From Lutraria lutraria (taxonomy: Eukaryota > Mollusca > Bivalvia > Venerida > Mactridae): 64,000 nt of DNA. The notes under the pieces are model-generated. The model saw nothing but the letters and a program-made list of their open reading frames with translations. It was not told the DNA's origin and ran no database searches. Both the position numbers and the translations under genes were made by a program. Below are positions 1 through 12,688 of this stretch, in pieces (the stretch's first letter is position 1; each line of letters begins with the position of its first letter). The stretch is from contig OZ026846.1 in assembly GCA_964023205.1 (NCBI GenBank), positions 36,352,194 to 36,416,193 of the forward strand, read 5' to 3'.

Positions 1-634
1 ACCAGAGACTTTTATGTCTCTGATTTGATACATGTATCTATATAGGCCCCGGAACTCTCCCAATCCAACTAATTAAGACTGTTTGTGACTGCGCACCTAT
101 CATTGCAAAATCAACCTATATACCAACATTGCTTTTCCCCGTGTAGTCATTCCTTGGGATAACCCTGAGACAGGACACACTTGATGGCTTAAAGACATTG
201 GTCCAGCCAAGAGCTAGGATGTCATCATCATCATTTCTAGTAATCGCATCCCTCTAGGTAGAGTATTCTCGCGATATGAACATGTAGACATCAAAACAGC
301 TGATATATGTTAGAACTTTTTAATTTCAATAAGCACATTGATTTGGTTGTTCAGTCATACGCAAACCATAGTGTACAGTCACACGCACCCTTGCACTTTC
401 ACGTTATGTCCAAGATGGATTTTGTGAAGATTTATCATCCATTCGGAAGTTGAAGTGAGATTTTTTTAATGCCAAATATTGCCATATGGACCAAAATATG
501 AATATATATACGAATATATGATAAAAATGTAATCACGAGCCTCGACACGGCTGCCAGTTCGAATCATACGTAGGAGCATACAAATTTCACATGCATGCCA
601 AGAAACTGTCTATGAATAGCTTATGGTATAGGAT
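1..634. other. Gene-free AT-rich flank
   Basis: I see no coding exon, RNA gene or recognisable repeat here. The last bases (630-634, AGGAT) form the left target-site copy of the transposon that follows. Confidence 0.5.
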
Positions 635-1183
635 CACTGTCTGGTACGTGAAACGGTGCAGATTTTCCGTGTTACGGTGCTTCCATCCAAGATGGCGGAG
701 GGAGAAACGACAAGGAGGTACGTGTCATTTTATACCGATATATTTATACAAATACGCTATTTAGAAGGAGGAGAACAGTTGCATCTAATTTTCAAATAAA
801 TTCATTGTAAGATCAATATATTCACCATGTCTGTTGCATAGGATTTATATGAATTATTTGCTAAAAACTTTGAGGAATAAACCACGCAAAATTCGAACCG
901 AGAGAAGTGGTAAATATTTGAGCCAATCTCCGTACAAAAGCCACTATTCTTGGAGTGAATACGCTTGTTTATTAGCGTATATGTATAGAATCATTCATAG
1001 AAATACTACATCTTCTCAATTACTTTGTTGTGCCTAAATTTGTCTACTTTCTGTTTCGTCAACACGACGGTGCAGACACCTAACAACGGTGCAGATTTCC
1101 CGTAAGAAATGAGACGGTGTTGCCACAAATGAGGCAACGGTGCATACATCTACAACAAAAAGTATACGGTTCAGACACTAGAT
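635..1183 (+). repeat. Left terminal inverted repeat of the 3.15-kb transposon
   Basis: It carries seven copies of ACGGTGCAG or close variants, starting at 653, 674, 1067, 1085, 1114, 1137 and 1166. They form an outer pair and an inner cluster of five, a layout expected of subterminal transposase-binding sites. An open frame at 834-1037 also occurs in the other arm, but it looks like chance coding and not a gene. Confidence 0.85.
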
Positions 1184-1269
1184 TAAAAGAAATGAAGCAT
1201 ATAATTTTCAAATACATTAGTTTGTACATATTTGTTAAGTTCTTTAATATTCTTTAAGTTTACACATAT

Positions 1270-1560
1270 TTTTTCATATCTGTAGAATCTCAGCCATATA
1301 GTACAGTGTTGTGGGGAATCTTATGTCGAGTGCTGGTCCCTTGAAGCCCACCAGAGAGCACAGCATAACAAAAGGAAACTTGAATGTGAAAATGCAAGAA
1401 GACATTTACTAGAAAATCTCTCGAGAGGCATATCTAAGTAGCCATAAAAAAGCTGAGAATAAGGAATTTACATGCAACATATGCCAACAGCATTTCTTTT
1501 GGAGAGATATGAACTTATTGATCACATTAAAGGAGTGCATTAAAAAAGGTTCACTTGCCT
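1270..1560 (+). pseudogene. Decayed C2H2 zinc-finger-like coding fragment inside the transposon
   Basis: Around 1465-1550 the plus strand reads TCNICQQHFF and, after a one-base frame shift, DHIKGVH. This resembles a C2H2 finger (C-x2-C ... H-x4-H). About 150 bases upstream, a short open frame (near 1310-1440) has Cys and His spaced like the end of another finger, and then stops. It could be a relic of the element's own protein or of a captured host gene. The frame is broken and I cannot assign a family. Confidence 0.3.
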
Positions 1561-3236
1561 ATGCTGGAGGACGAGTTTGCACGGACATTACCATGAAAAG
1601 ATGACATTCCGATCAGTTTTCAGATATACGATTTTCACAATTTTTTATTGAAATCCGGTATCCTTATGAGCTAACTGTATACATGTATCTCAAAGCAAAA
1701 TCTTGAAAAATTGAGTGATCAAAGACGTTGTATCATTTTCTAGTCAGTTTCATATCTATACTTATGAAAAGGTGCTACTACTGTTTCTATAAACCGTGCG
1801 ACTAATTGCTTTTTTATGATAAATGTTGGTATGTCGTAATATTTACTTGTTAAGACTCGGTTTTTATTTGTAAGTGTGGTTCAAATCATTTTAAGTTAAA
1901 AGACGGTTGTCTATAGATTGCTCCAAATTTATATATACTGAACTAAAGTATACATTAATTTTTAATAAATGTATTTTTTCAGGTATTATATGTTATGTGA
2001 TTCTTACTGTGATTTATTCCTGATTCATAGTGATTTCCTTTCAGTATACATGTTCAAATGATCACAAATGAATGTAAATAAAAACTTGTTTTTATGGTAT
2101 TATTTATTTATTATATTTTTAACATGTTGTATTTAAAAATATTGCCAAATAACAATACTCAGAATACTTTCAACGCTCGAAAAATAACTTTTCTAACACT
2201 GTTAAAATTAAGTAAATCTTTTGAGAAAAGCATGCTCGATAATGACTATACTAGACAGAGATGACAGGCGATCTCTCATTACAAATTAATCTACACCACA
2301 AATTGACGATTAGAGAGGAACAACAGGTATTATAAGTTGGCAGTCAAAGTAGGTTTGACTGTATTTCAACAGACAAAGCTACCTTCCTGGGCATGAAATT
2401 ATATTATTTGTTTCACTGTAATGATAGTTATGTAAATGAAATAACCAATTTGCAATACAAAAGTGCAAGACGAGCACAAAGTACAATTTAAATATAGCAC
2501 TACCACCATCCAGAGTCAGGACAATATGAATGTTATTTCAAGCCTTTTTAAACTCAGAAGTGTAGATGTATGTCCATCACAAGTATCGTTTCTATTTCAA
2601 TTTAGTATCTCTAATTTTTAGGTTCTTTAGGTTTCAAGATTTAATCCACGTCGAACATGTGGCAATACAAATTTTTGATTCTTGAGACCAATGATATTCT
2701 TTCACAGTGGTAGGGTGTCTTATTGGCTCTTCCGGTTTAGAAATACATCGTATTCCCTAATTTACATTTTCTTTTTCCTCTGCATATTCCGCTTATGTCA
2801 AACATATGATCCCTGCAAAATAAAAATGGCAAATATTAGATACACGGACATGGCGAAATGCTATACATGTATCTTCTTAATTGTTTTTTGAGTTGGTGAT
2901 ATTTTTCTCAAAGACACACTATATATTTTTCTTGTCAACTTTCTGCCAGTGGTTTAAATAAAATTCTTACTCATTAAGTCATACTAAGTGACTCAAAACA
3001 TCGACGAATACAGCTTTTACTGAATGTGAGCATTAAACTAGTAGAAGAATATTTGTAATAAACCTATTACGTATTTTATTTATCTATACCAAAGACTTTT
3101 CATATCGATGTCACATTTTTACTCGCAGTAGAAATTGCAATACTAGTGATTAATGTACACGCAACAACTAAAACTAAGTATTTAAGCACATCTCTTAAAA
3201 TGTAACAACAGATCTATGGTCTCATTACATTCTTTT

Positions 3237-3785
3237 ATCTAGTGTCTGAACCGTATACTTTTTGTTGTAGATGTATGCACCGTTGCCTCATTTGTGGCAA
3301 CACCGTCTCATTTCTTACGGAAAATCTGCACCGTTGTTAGGTGTCTGCACCGTCGTGTTGACGAAACAGAAAGTAGACAAATTTAGGCACAACAAAGTAA
3401 TTGAGAAGATGTAGTATTTCTATGAATGATTCTATACATATACGCTAACAAACAAGCGTATTCACTCCAAGAATAGTGGCTTTTGTACGGAGATTGGCTC
3501 AAATATTTACCACTTCTCTCGGTTCGAATTTTGCGTGGTTTATTCCTCAAAGTTTTTAGCAAATAATTCATATAAATCCTATGCAACAGACATGGTGAAT
3601 ATATTGATCTTACAGTGAATTTATTTGAAAATTAGATGCAACTGTTCTCCTCCTTCTAAATAGCGTATTTGTATAAATATATCGGTATAAAATGGCACGT
3701 ACCTCCTTGTCGTTTCTCCCTCCGCCATCTTGGATGGAAGCACCGTAACACGGAAAATCTGCACCGTTTCACGTACCAGACAGTG
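3237..3785 (-). repeat. Right terminal inverted repeat of the 3.15-kb transposon
   Basis: Reverse complement of 635-1183. Single-base differences include the positions opposite 727 (T versus C) and 971 (A versus G). Such low divergence between arms points to recent origin or to gene conversion between them. Confidence 0.85.
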
Positions 3786-4447
3786 AGGATGGTGGTTCAA
3801 CTCTGGTGTACACGCATGTGGTCTTCCAAGACTTGTACCACCCTTAAAGCTGGAAAAACCGCCGAATAACACTGTCTGTTTTGCATATCTATTTCGAGTT
3901 GTAATTAACAATAATGTTAAATACCTATATAGATATGTTTTACATGCGGAACATTGACGCTATTTTCCTATGAAAAGACAACTCCTGTCGTTATTGATTT
4001 TTTACCTGTGTGATAAACTAGCTGTTTCCCTTTATGCCAATTATTGATTCTTATCGAATATGGATTATTTAGCGTTAAACCGAGATCTATATCTCCTGGT
4101 CGTTTTTGTGCGATCCGAGTTTAGGGAATTCGAGTCTATTATTTTTCTCACGTGGGGGAAGGATCATGGTCTTCAACACAATAATTAAAAGAAAAATGTC
4201 ATATTTTTGTTTTTTTGAAATACATAATTCCATATTTTAATGTTGATCTTTAAATGAATAAATGAATATTGATGTGAATAACATTGACAAACCAGCAGTA
4301 AACTGATGTTGTTTGATTCCAATTTAATGACTTTATATAAGATCAAGGAAAGTACATATTAGATGAAATATTACAGCAGTAATATATTTTGATTTTTCGG
4401 AATCAAACACCTTACAGAACACAGTTCTATACGTGTATATATATTCA
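3786..4447. other. Gene-free stretch
   Basis: AT-rich sequence with no supported gene. It begins with the right AGGAT target-site copy of the preceding transposon. Confidence 0.5.
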
Positions 4448-4454
4448 TTTCACA

Positions 4455-4481
4455 CAGGGATATAATATTATAGCATCCCTG
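4455..4481. mobile_element. 27-bp palindromic insertion (CAGGGAT...ATCCCTG) with 7-bp TSD
   Basis: A near-perfect hairpin begins CAGGGAT and ends ATAGCATCCCTG. TTTCACA lies immediately on both sides (4448-4454 and 4482-4488), a perfect 7-bp direct repeat. Related hairpins lie at 34073, 34363 and 48434. Confidence 0.6.
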
Positions 4482-7400
4482 TTTCACACTACTGAAGGAA
4501 ATAATTATATGAACGTATAATTAAAAAATTCAATCGTTCGGCAAAAAAATATGTTGAGTTTTTCCACGGGCACGGTTAATTTTTCAACATTCACATTTCT
4601 AAAAAATGCATGTTTTAACACAGCTCGGCACAAGTCAAACTGACATTGAGATTCTTATTGCCCGACCAGATCCAATTCGTTGTTGGGACACGATCTCTAA
4701 TGACTGTGCTAAGTAAGGCAAACAAGATATTGGAAACCCTGAAAATATATTTTTTTTAATTATATCAGTATTCAATATAATTTGTTGTATGTGCTATGAA
4801 AACAACAAACGTTTTTCATAAACTAATTATCACTATAAATCTTTTAACCAGACACTAAGCTGACCGTGACCAGACATGATTACACAGATAAGGGGCAATT
4901 AAACAATTAAGAGAATATACCTCCTGTTGCTTTTGGGGTCACTTAAATAGGAGCTGTTCAATGTTTTTAAATTTAGATATTTAATGGTTACTGTCCTAGT
5001 AGAACTGTATTAGTAAAACTTTTGGGACATTTAAAAGTTAAAACGGCACGTTCAATAATCATATTGATAATAATAAATTTGCATTTAATTTGAAATGGCG
5101 TATATCAAACATTGCATGTCAATTTTAACACCCGGCCGATGCTGCATGAATGAGCAATATCCCTTTAACAGGGCGATAAAATCAATAAATATTACATAAC
5201 ATCCTGTTAATTGTATATCATCTGTCATAAAAGTGGTCAGAGGCTTTAGCCATAGCTGTATCAGATAATAAAACGTATCCACACGAATGCATTTTCTTAA
5301 TATTCTTTTCAATCAAAAAGTACATAATTATAAGGTATTTTTTCAATGAAATTGCAAAGAAATAAGAAAAAGCATTTGACAACATTTTTACTAGATGATA
5401 CTAAAAAAGGCATTGTGTAAAATATTGTACATCGAAACTGGTTCGAATATAACATATTTCTTATATTTTATTATCAATTTATCTATTGTTTTGATTTACT
5501 ACATTCAAAATCAATTGGGCTTTAAAGAATAATTGGAATATACTTCTGAGTTTATAAAATCACTTAATCTATGTTTCTTACCCAGCAAGCTCACGACTGG
5601 AAAAGTTTAAACAACTCGTAGTGTTATAAAGCGTGATAAATAACAAGGACTTATATACATGCATATTTTCTGAAGATAATTCTTTCTACAGAATATGTTT
5701 CCGGTAAAACATGCACGAGAAAATCATTTAATTTCACCTTCATCAGGTGTTTTCTCAATAAAACTGTCTGCTTTCATTTATTAATTTGTAATCGATATAT
5801 TTATATTCACAGGGTGACCGAAAAGTAGCCATGGTTATATTTTGAGTTTTTAGACCCGCTTATATAAACCTGATTAAGAAAATAAATATGTATCGAGTTA
5901 TTGAATTATCGAACAGTTTGCTAAAAATTAGCAGTTTTTTGTAACATGGTAAAAATATACCGACTAAAATTATACACCTGATAAAGCAATTTAACAATTA
6001 GTCACGTGGTAAATGTATGAACGGTCATAATAACAACAACTAATTCGGTAGTTGCTACATCGACTACTGTACATGTACAATGTACTTGTTACAATATTGA
6101 TACGAAAACGCGCGCCTGAACGCGAATATCTCCATTTTCAAACTAAATTGGAAGCAATTTCCACATTTTTAAATTTCTTAAAAAATATATTGTAATAAAG
6201 CTTGGACACCACAGAATACTTCACGAGGTTATAAAAAAATGTCATTTTAGTAAAAAACTACTTTATGGCCTGTCAAAAACGAGGTTTAAGAGTATTTTGA
6301 CAGTTTTCATATAGAATTATGAACGAACGATAGTCACCAACTTCAAACGAAAATGGAAGCAATAAGTTCACATACCACATTAATAAAAATTATATTGAAA
6401 TAAAGTGCAGAGAATGAAGATTACTTCACGAGGTTATAAAATTTTCTCATTTAATGTTATAAACAAGTTATTAGTGTTAAACCATACAGCTCCTATATAA
6501 ATCTATAGTAAATCAGTTTATCGATAAGCGTTATCGGAGTGATCGATAAGACGTTTTCAAGGGAGACAATTTCGCCGATAAGACCGGCCAAGTTACAGAA
6601 ATGTTCCGCATGAGATAACTTGACTTAATATTTTAAGGATAGAAAAATAGTCTTGTTTTAGGGCAAAGACCCATACTGTGTATAATATAGGTCTTTGTTT
6701 TAGGATATCTGACCTCCATATAGAGTAGGTAGATCATAAAACTCTTCAATATTCATTCTTTCTATCTTAAGTAAATTTTGAGGCACGATTTGTCCATGAG
6801 TATTTTTGCTATTTGAAACATGAGAATCGGAGCTGAAAACTTCGGGCTTTTTGGTAAGTCGTCAACAAATGTTTCTTTTTATTATTCTTTGAGCGTACAG
6901 AAAGGTAAAATAGGAGAAAATAGTGAGACATAGGATGAAGTCAATCTGACTAAAGTATTCGATCTTCCTTACGGCAACCTCATAGCGTAGCGGGTTTGAG
7001 GATATGATTTTAATCAGATTGAGGATGAAGTGTTCCTCATGCCTAGCAACCACTCGGGGGTCATATAATATGAACCTAAATGTCTCTTGAAACATATGGT
7101 GACGCGAAGTTTCTATTTTGTAAGGGATAATTAAGTGTACGAAATGTTTAATATTTCGTTGAAATCATGTCACTAAGTTATGCAGAGCGCAATAACGAAA
7201 GTACCAGAGCTGACTTAAAAACTTATTTGAATTCGGCTTTAACACAATTTGAACCAAACATATATAACATCTATCTTAAAATGTCACGTAAAACCTCTGC
7301 ATTGTCACGTAAAATTCAAATTCCCTTTCTAACATTGTAATTTTTCATTATTGCTATTTATGTATTGTCCTGTGAGGAAAGACGCAGCACAGTAGAAGTC

Positions 7401-8094
7401 GAACTATGTATAGGCAGAATGAAAGCAACACATAATGAGAATTGAAAATGGGAATTTATTATAATGCCATAAGAAAAAACATAACAACCGAGATAACATA
7501 TCCCGGTTATATATATGTGAAAATCATGAATGACCATATCTGGCCCATAAATACATGAGTATTATTGAATGTCCATTGCATCCAGTACCTAAATTTTAGC
7601 TTCGAAAGTTAACTGATACCAGATATACTTTCATTTTAAGTATAGGTCTTTGTATTAAATCATAATTGAAAACAGATGCTCTCAGCGGCTAATGCCACAA
7701 ACAAACAAAATATACCAAATGATAAAATGACTTGTCTTTGCATTCCAAATCATAACAAACTCCCATACACGGAGACAGAAAGAATATCGTGAACGAAAAA
7801 ACGTGAAGCAAGAAGTAAATGTTTAGAAAATGGGAGTAATATAACTAACAATATACAAACAATACATGCAAAATGTAGGCGCCAAAAAGTGCGCATTTAA
7901 ATACCAAACTACAAAGTCAGAAAAAGTATTATTATGATTGTCGCTGATAAATACGATAGATTAATAATGTTCATCTATCACCAAGTAACTTACCAGTGCA
8001 AGCAAGCGTAATAACAAGTTAACAAACCATTCATTACAGATACATATGTAATTATTTATCTTTTCTAGCCACATTTGCGTTTATCCTGCAAAGA
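4482..8094. other. Gene-free stretch with old repeats
   Basis: No gene is supported. About 4790-4970 (cataaactaattatc; ataaggggcaatt; GAGCTGTTCAATG) is a diverged relative of 34850-35060 inside the 33761-35572 element, so it is probably a truncated copy of that family. Within 6139-6440 there are two degenerate copies of a unit of about 205 bp, each ending CTTCACGAGGTTATAAAA (near 6220 and 6425). Confidence 0.45.
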
Positions 8095-8331
8095 AAAGTT
8101 TTTTTTGTTTTACGCCCCTTTTACGAGTCATGTGAAGCGGATAGTTCACATGTAACCACCGTTCTTGGGAAGAACTAGTTCTAGACTCCCATCCTCCGTA
8201 AGCAACTGCCTACTTTCTCACATAAAGAGACATGTTCGGTAGCGGGGCTCGAACCCACGACCCTCTATCAGTGAGAGGTTACAGTGAGTTGAAGTCAGCT
8301 ACATTAACCACCACTGGACCACGAAGGCGAG
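8095..8331 (-). mobile_element. tRNA-derived SINE, long-variable-arm type (copy 1)
   Basis: Read on the minus strand, the head from 8331 starts GCCTTCGTGGTCCAGTGG (A box) and has GGGTTCGAGCCCC (B box). Between them is the paired CCTCTCACTGATAGAGG of a long variable arm, so the source was a class II (Leu/Ser-like) tRNA. The body then reads ACCGAACATGTCTC... and ends in GGGGCGTAAAAC plus an A-rich tail. Copies 2-4 lie at 25059, 25434 and 48236. Confidence 0.85.
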
Positions 8332-8416
8332 TCTAAAAGCTTTCATTAGTTACTGTTCTTCACAGAATAAGGTCTGTAATCATGATGTATATTTTCTTAT
8401 AACACAGGATCGAGAA

Positions 8417-8782
8417 CAATATGGCGGCGCCCAAGAAAGTCGTATTGTTTGTCGAAAGGTGAAATGTTTCAAGTTTTTCATGTAGCCCAAGTTCAAGCCA
8501 ACAATTTCCCGAATCCATCGGTACCAATTGCATTGTTACTGTCGTAGTTTGTCCATAGACCCTTCAGAGAAATTTGAAGTGGACAGACTTGTTCAGTATT
8601 TTTTCCCCAAATTTCTCTGCGGGTTTATAGACAAACTACGCCAGTAACAATTTTGAGATTGGTACCGATGGATTCGGAAATATGTTGGCTGGAACATGAG
8701 CTACATAAAAAGCTCGAAATACTTAAACTTTCGGCGAAATATACGAATTACCTTCGAACTCGTGGGCGCCTATCAAAACAAT
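8417..8782. repeat. Long foldback (inverted repeat, about 170-bp arms)
   Basis: The left arm (8417-8590) and right arm (8610-8782) are inverted copies. Shared blocks include CCGAATCCATCGGTACCAAT, CGTAGTTTGTC, GAGAAATTTG and the outer GGCGCCCA. A loop of 20-30 bases separates them. Arm divergence is moderate. Each half read alone gives chance open frames (for example 8696-8908) that I do not accept as genes. Confidence 0.75.
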
Positions 8783-9273
8783 ATATCACGTGATTATGGG
8801 CCGTGGCAGAAGCAAGTTGTTTTTCTGCACATAGTACATGTTCCTCATCTAGCCCAACAATATTTTCTTGCTTTCAGCGTAAACAGCAACAAAGCTGCTC
8901 GTCAATAAGCAAGAAAACGTTATTGAAGTAAGCACCTCTTTACGTTCAGATTATAAAGAGTTTGATATAAAAATCGACCAGATACTGTGTAGTTAACTGT
9001 ATAGGCCTACCTATAGGTTGAAAACATGATTGTGTCCAAAAAAAATATTTGGTGAAAGTTTGGACCGTGTTTCGAGTGTTTTGTCGATTTTCATCAAATA
9101 AAAAGTAGTGACGCATAGATATAACAATCCTACTGTTAACCAGTAAATAACTGGTCGTTTTTTATTGCAGTTCAGTCTGTTGCCTTTATTGTTAGTATGT
9201 AAGTAGCCTTTACAGCCACAATTGATTTTGTTTCAAGTACATGTACCTGTGCTCCAGGCATAGTAGTTTCTAA

Positions 9274-9470
9274 CAAGAAGATTTTGTTCCTGTTGGTTGC
9301 CATGCCAACATATTCTAAATGGAATTGAATTCTTTGAACAACTTTTAAAGTGGACCACCCAAGGATCATTCCAGCAAAGTTTGGTTGCAATTGGCATAGT
9401 AACTTAGGAGAAAATGTTGTTTAAAGCAAATACGAATGCCACTTCAAGATGTGCACTGTGAGTGATCACA
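9274..9470 (+). mobile_element. Helentron-like (family B) 3' fragment
   Basis: Shares GGACCACCCAAGGATCATTC, CAGCAAAGTTTGGTTGCAAT and GATGCCACTTCA with the tail of the element at 21608-21930. The terminal hairpin is lost. Confidence 0.6.
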
Positions 9471-9840
9471 AGGATACAGATATATAATGGGTCAATGGAA
9501 ACAACACCTGAGTATGCCTTTCAATAATTAATATATTACGACTAACATCATAATCAACAGTAAATATACATTTAGAGAAAATTAAACAATTAGATAAATC
9601 AGTATAAAAATATCCTGATATGTCAAAATACATATTACTACGAACCAACTTAATAATATATTCCAATCAAATATTAAGTAATACTAGAATCAGTAACATC
9701 TATGTAACAGTCGTTCCATTAAGAGGAAGATATACCTATGAGTTCAGCTATAGCCTTGCTGTATTGACTGACACATGACCTTTCAAATAATAGGTTTAAG
9801 ACAGGTTTTCAGCACTGTTTTCCTCGACTGTCAGTCTTTT

Positions 9841-9960
9841 CTAACAGTAGTAACTTACCCTTCCACAAGAAGCTGGCAACTTTTCCACATATTGAGGAAA
9901 ATAGACATTTTTGTCGTAATTTCTTTCAAATGAATTTCAAATTTGAGTGCCCTGGTTGAA
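9841..9960. repeat. Dispersed repeat, copy 1 of 3
   Basis: TAACTTACCCTTCCACAAGA... followed by TTTTCCACATATTGAGGAAA. Related copies lie at 11397-11520 and 12689-12812; the copies carry inverted ends ACCCTTCCA/TGGAAGGGT. Confidence 0.5.
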
Positions 9961-11396
9961 AAAGCAGAATAGTTTCATATCCTCTATATTTCCTGTTTTG
10001 ATATACTTGTAATTCAATTCATCATTCCTGTTACTGTTAAATTCAGCACTTCATTGGCACATTTCATTGTAAAATCTGAGAACATTTTAATAAATACTAT
10101 TTCAAGAAATAATTTGTACATATTTAGTTTTATGTATGAATAAGACATAATAACAAGTGTATAATGGATTTTTTTCAATATTGCAATTTCTTGTATGTGT
10201 ATCATTATCAAAGTAAAACATGCATATAAACTGGTTATTGTGACTTTGTCTGCACTTTTGATGCACTGCAACATGGAGCAGTAGCCAGTTTAACATATTA
10301 TATGTACATACTTATCTCCCTTTATCATATTAAATGAAATTGTCTCCCTCAAATATATAATTTTTTATCTATTGTATAAAACCAAAGACCTATAAATACA
10401 CTGATAAACAAGTGGTCTAAAATCTCGCAAAGTCATGCGGCAGATTGACAAAATCTCGCAAAATCACGTTTGCTTATTGCTAATTTTCTATTGAAGATAT
10501 ATTAAAGTAAATTATATTTTGCAATAGAGCAAGACATTCCCTACAAAATGATACCTAGTTGATAAAAATTGGAGCAAAAAAAAAGTTTTATGCCAAATAC
10601 AAAGGCCCCTGCATGAACCTTATATCATACATTTTGTCATTTTTCTGCTATACTGGTTGAATTTAAGTAATAATTTCAAAGAAATTTCTATACAAATCAT
10701 ATTGAAAATATTTTCTTGCATCAGAAAAAATGAGAACTTAATGACATGGTTGAAAATTCATTAATGAGATTTGCACAAATTTTAAGTAGTTTGCAAGATT
10801 CAAAGATCTGCTGCGTGCAAAAATAGCATTTTCTACAGGCGCTTACAGGAGTTTCTTATCTTTGTATGTATAGGTCTTTGATAAAACGCTTCAGAAATAG
10901 AAATTCTGATACATTTTGTGTACCAGCATTCTCAATAGCTAAATAATAATGATGTTATATAGATGGAGGAAAACTAGCCATGTTAAGCATTCTTCGTCTT
11001 TGCTGACTACTAGCTTTAAATATGAATATAAAAAGTGCAGAAATCAATTTCATTGTCCTGTAATCAATCAAAACTTTTTTCAAATTTTACAAATATCATC
11101 ATATAATCTTCCATTATACAATGTTAATCTATAAATATCAGATCAGTCTGAACACGAACATCAAAAATAAATACATAAAAAAAGAATTGGGATAAATTAA
11201 CTAGGATATACAAATACATACAAATGTATGAGGGATGATAAAGAAATATGTGTCCTGACATGAATAAACAAAAAAATTATCAGTAAGTATATACAAACAG
11301 TTTATTTACTATAAGAATATTATTTATTAGGGTTTTACCCATTTTTCAGTAGTACATGGCAGTCTATTCACCAAACAAGTTTTGTTGGACGTTATT

Positions 11397-11520
11397 CTAA
11401 CCAGAATTTAAACTTACCTACCCTTCCACAAGACACCAGTAACTTCTCCACATGTGGAGGTAAATCAACACTGATGTCAAATTTTCATGGAAGGGTACGA
11501 CCTACTGCGACAAAACCTGT
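11397..11520. repeat. Dispersed repeat, copy 2 of 3
   Basis: Same family as 9841-9960. This copy shows both ends: CTACCCTTCCACAAGAC and, inverted, TGGAAGGGTACGACC. Confidence 0.5.
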
Positions 11521-12130
11521 CATGACCTGCACAACTGTTGGTTACAAATCCAGTGCAATAACCACAAATACATGTACCAACAAACATACATTTATATATA
11601 CTTCATGATTATAATGCCTGGTTACAAAATCACCTCTATTTGTTACCCAGTCTTTACCTAGAGATGTTGTTCCTATCCAATCCACACATACCTCTGTCAA
11701 CATCTCATTGCCAAGATTCTTGGCAAACTATACTTTGATCAATAACATTCTTTTGTGTATATTTCATAAATATTTATTACATGTCATAGTGAAATTTGTC
11801 ATAGCCTTTTAGAAGAACACTTCAGTTTGCTCCATTATAAGCTGTGCCATTCGGGGTTATTTAACCTTGTAATGCTAAACCAAACTTAGCGGAAAAATTC
11901 CGAAGTAAAAACTTCAAAACGTGGATAATATACTGAAGAAATACCAGACTTGGATGTCAATTTCCTATCATTAAGTATAAGTATGCGATTCTTTTCAGAT
12001 AAACAAAACAATCTATTTTAGTACCTTTTCAAGGCGATGTCACCAATTTGAAATCATATGTCTGTCATTTTGAAGCCAGACTATTTAGATGTTGACAGAG
12101 GTTAGTGTGAGCTCAGCGGGAATGACAACT

Positions 12131-12202
12131 CTGGGAAGAGATTGTTTGTTACCCTCTAAGAGTATTCTGGGAAGAGATTGTTTGTTACCCTCTAAGAGTA
12201 TT
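12131..12202. repeat. 36-bp perfect tandem duplication
   Basis: CTGGGAAGAGATTGTTTG...AGAGTATT occurs twice in tandem with no visible difference, so it is a recent duplication. Confidence 0.85.
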
Positions 12203-12688
12203 CCAAAAGTACTTCCTATCTAAAAGAAGGTTTATACTTCAAGATGGTGCATACATAATAAATCAATACATAATAAGTTTAAAAATGCACAACTAATGAA
12301 GGGTATATTGATGTTTTTAAAGAACATAAGGCCAGCTTGCTCTTTAAATGTTTTATGGGTTTTACATTTTATTGACATACTTTGTATATATAAGTACCAA
12401 AAGAATTATATGCATTTTCCCAATTAAAAACAATTGCAACATCTGGGTTAAAACCATTAACAACAAATCACCTTTTTTATGTCTGTTTTTTTAAGAATGA
12501 TATAATCATTCTGAATTCTATGATGGCCAACCCACTAATTAAGTAAGCATAAATAAAATTTATGATTCATCTGAAACTAATCAATTATAAGCACTTCTTG
12601 TATTAAGGTGTTCACATTGTTTGTCAGCAATATTTCAATCACATGTAGATACGGTTGCTGGTCCACCTTACCAGTATTCTAGGACTGT

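Larger units (their letters stand above)
635..3785. mobile_element. DNA transposon with 549-bp terminal inverted repeats
   Basis: The two ends are near-identical inverted copies (635-1183 and 3237-3785), with only a few substitutions and no indel that I can see. The termini read CACTG...CAGTG, and AGGAT directly flanks both sides (630-634 and 3786-3790), a perfect 5-bp target-site duplication. The 2-kb interior has many stops and only a decayed zinc-finger-like stretch, so the copy is non-autonomous. CAC-type termini occur in CMC (CACTA/Mirage/Chapaev) and in Transib/RAG-like transposons; a 5-bp duplication fits Transib/RAG-like better. That family call is inference, because no transposase is visible. 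Confidence 0.85.

Noticed and set aside
834..1037. 67-codon open frame present in both arms of the first transposon
   Set aside because: It is identical in the two arms only because the arms are inverted repeats; no domain, and it lies across non-coding TIR.
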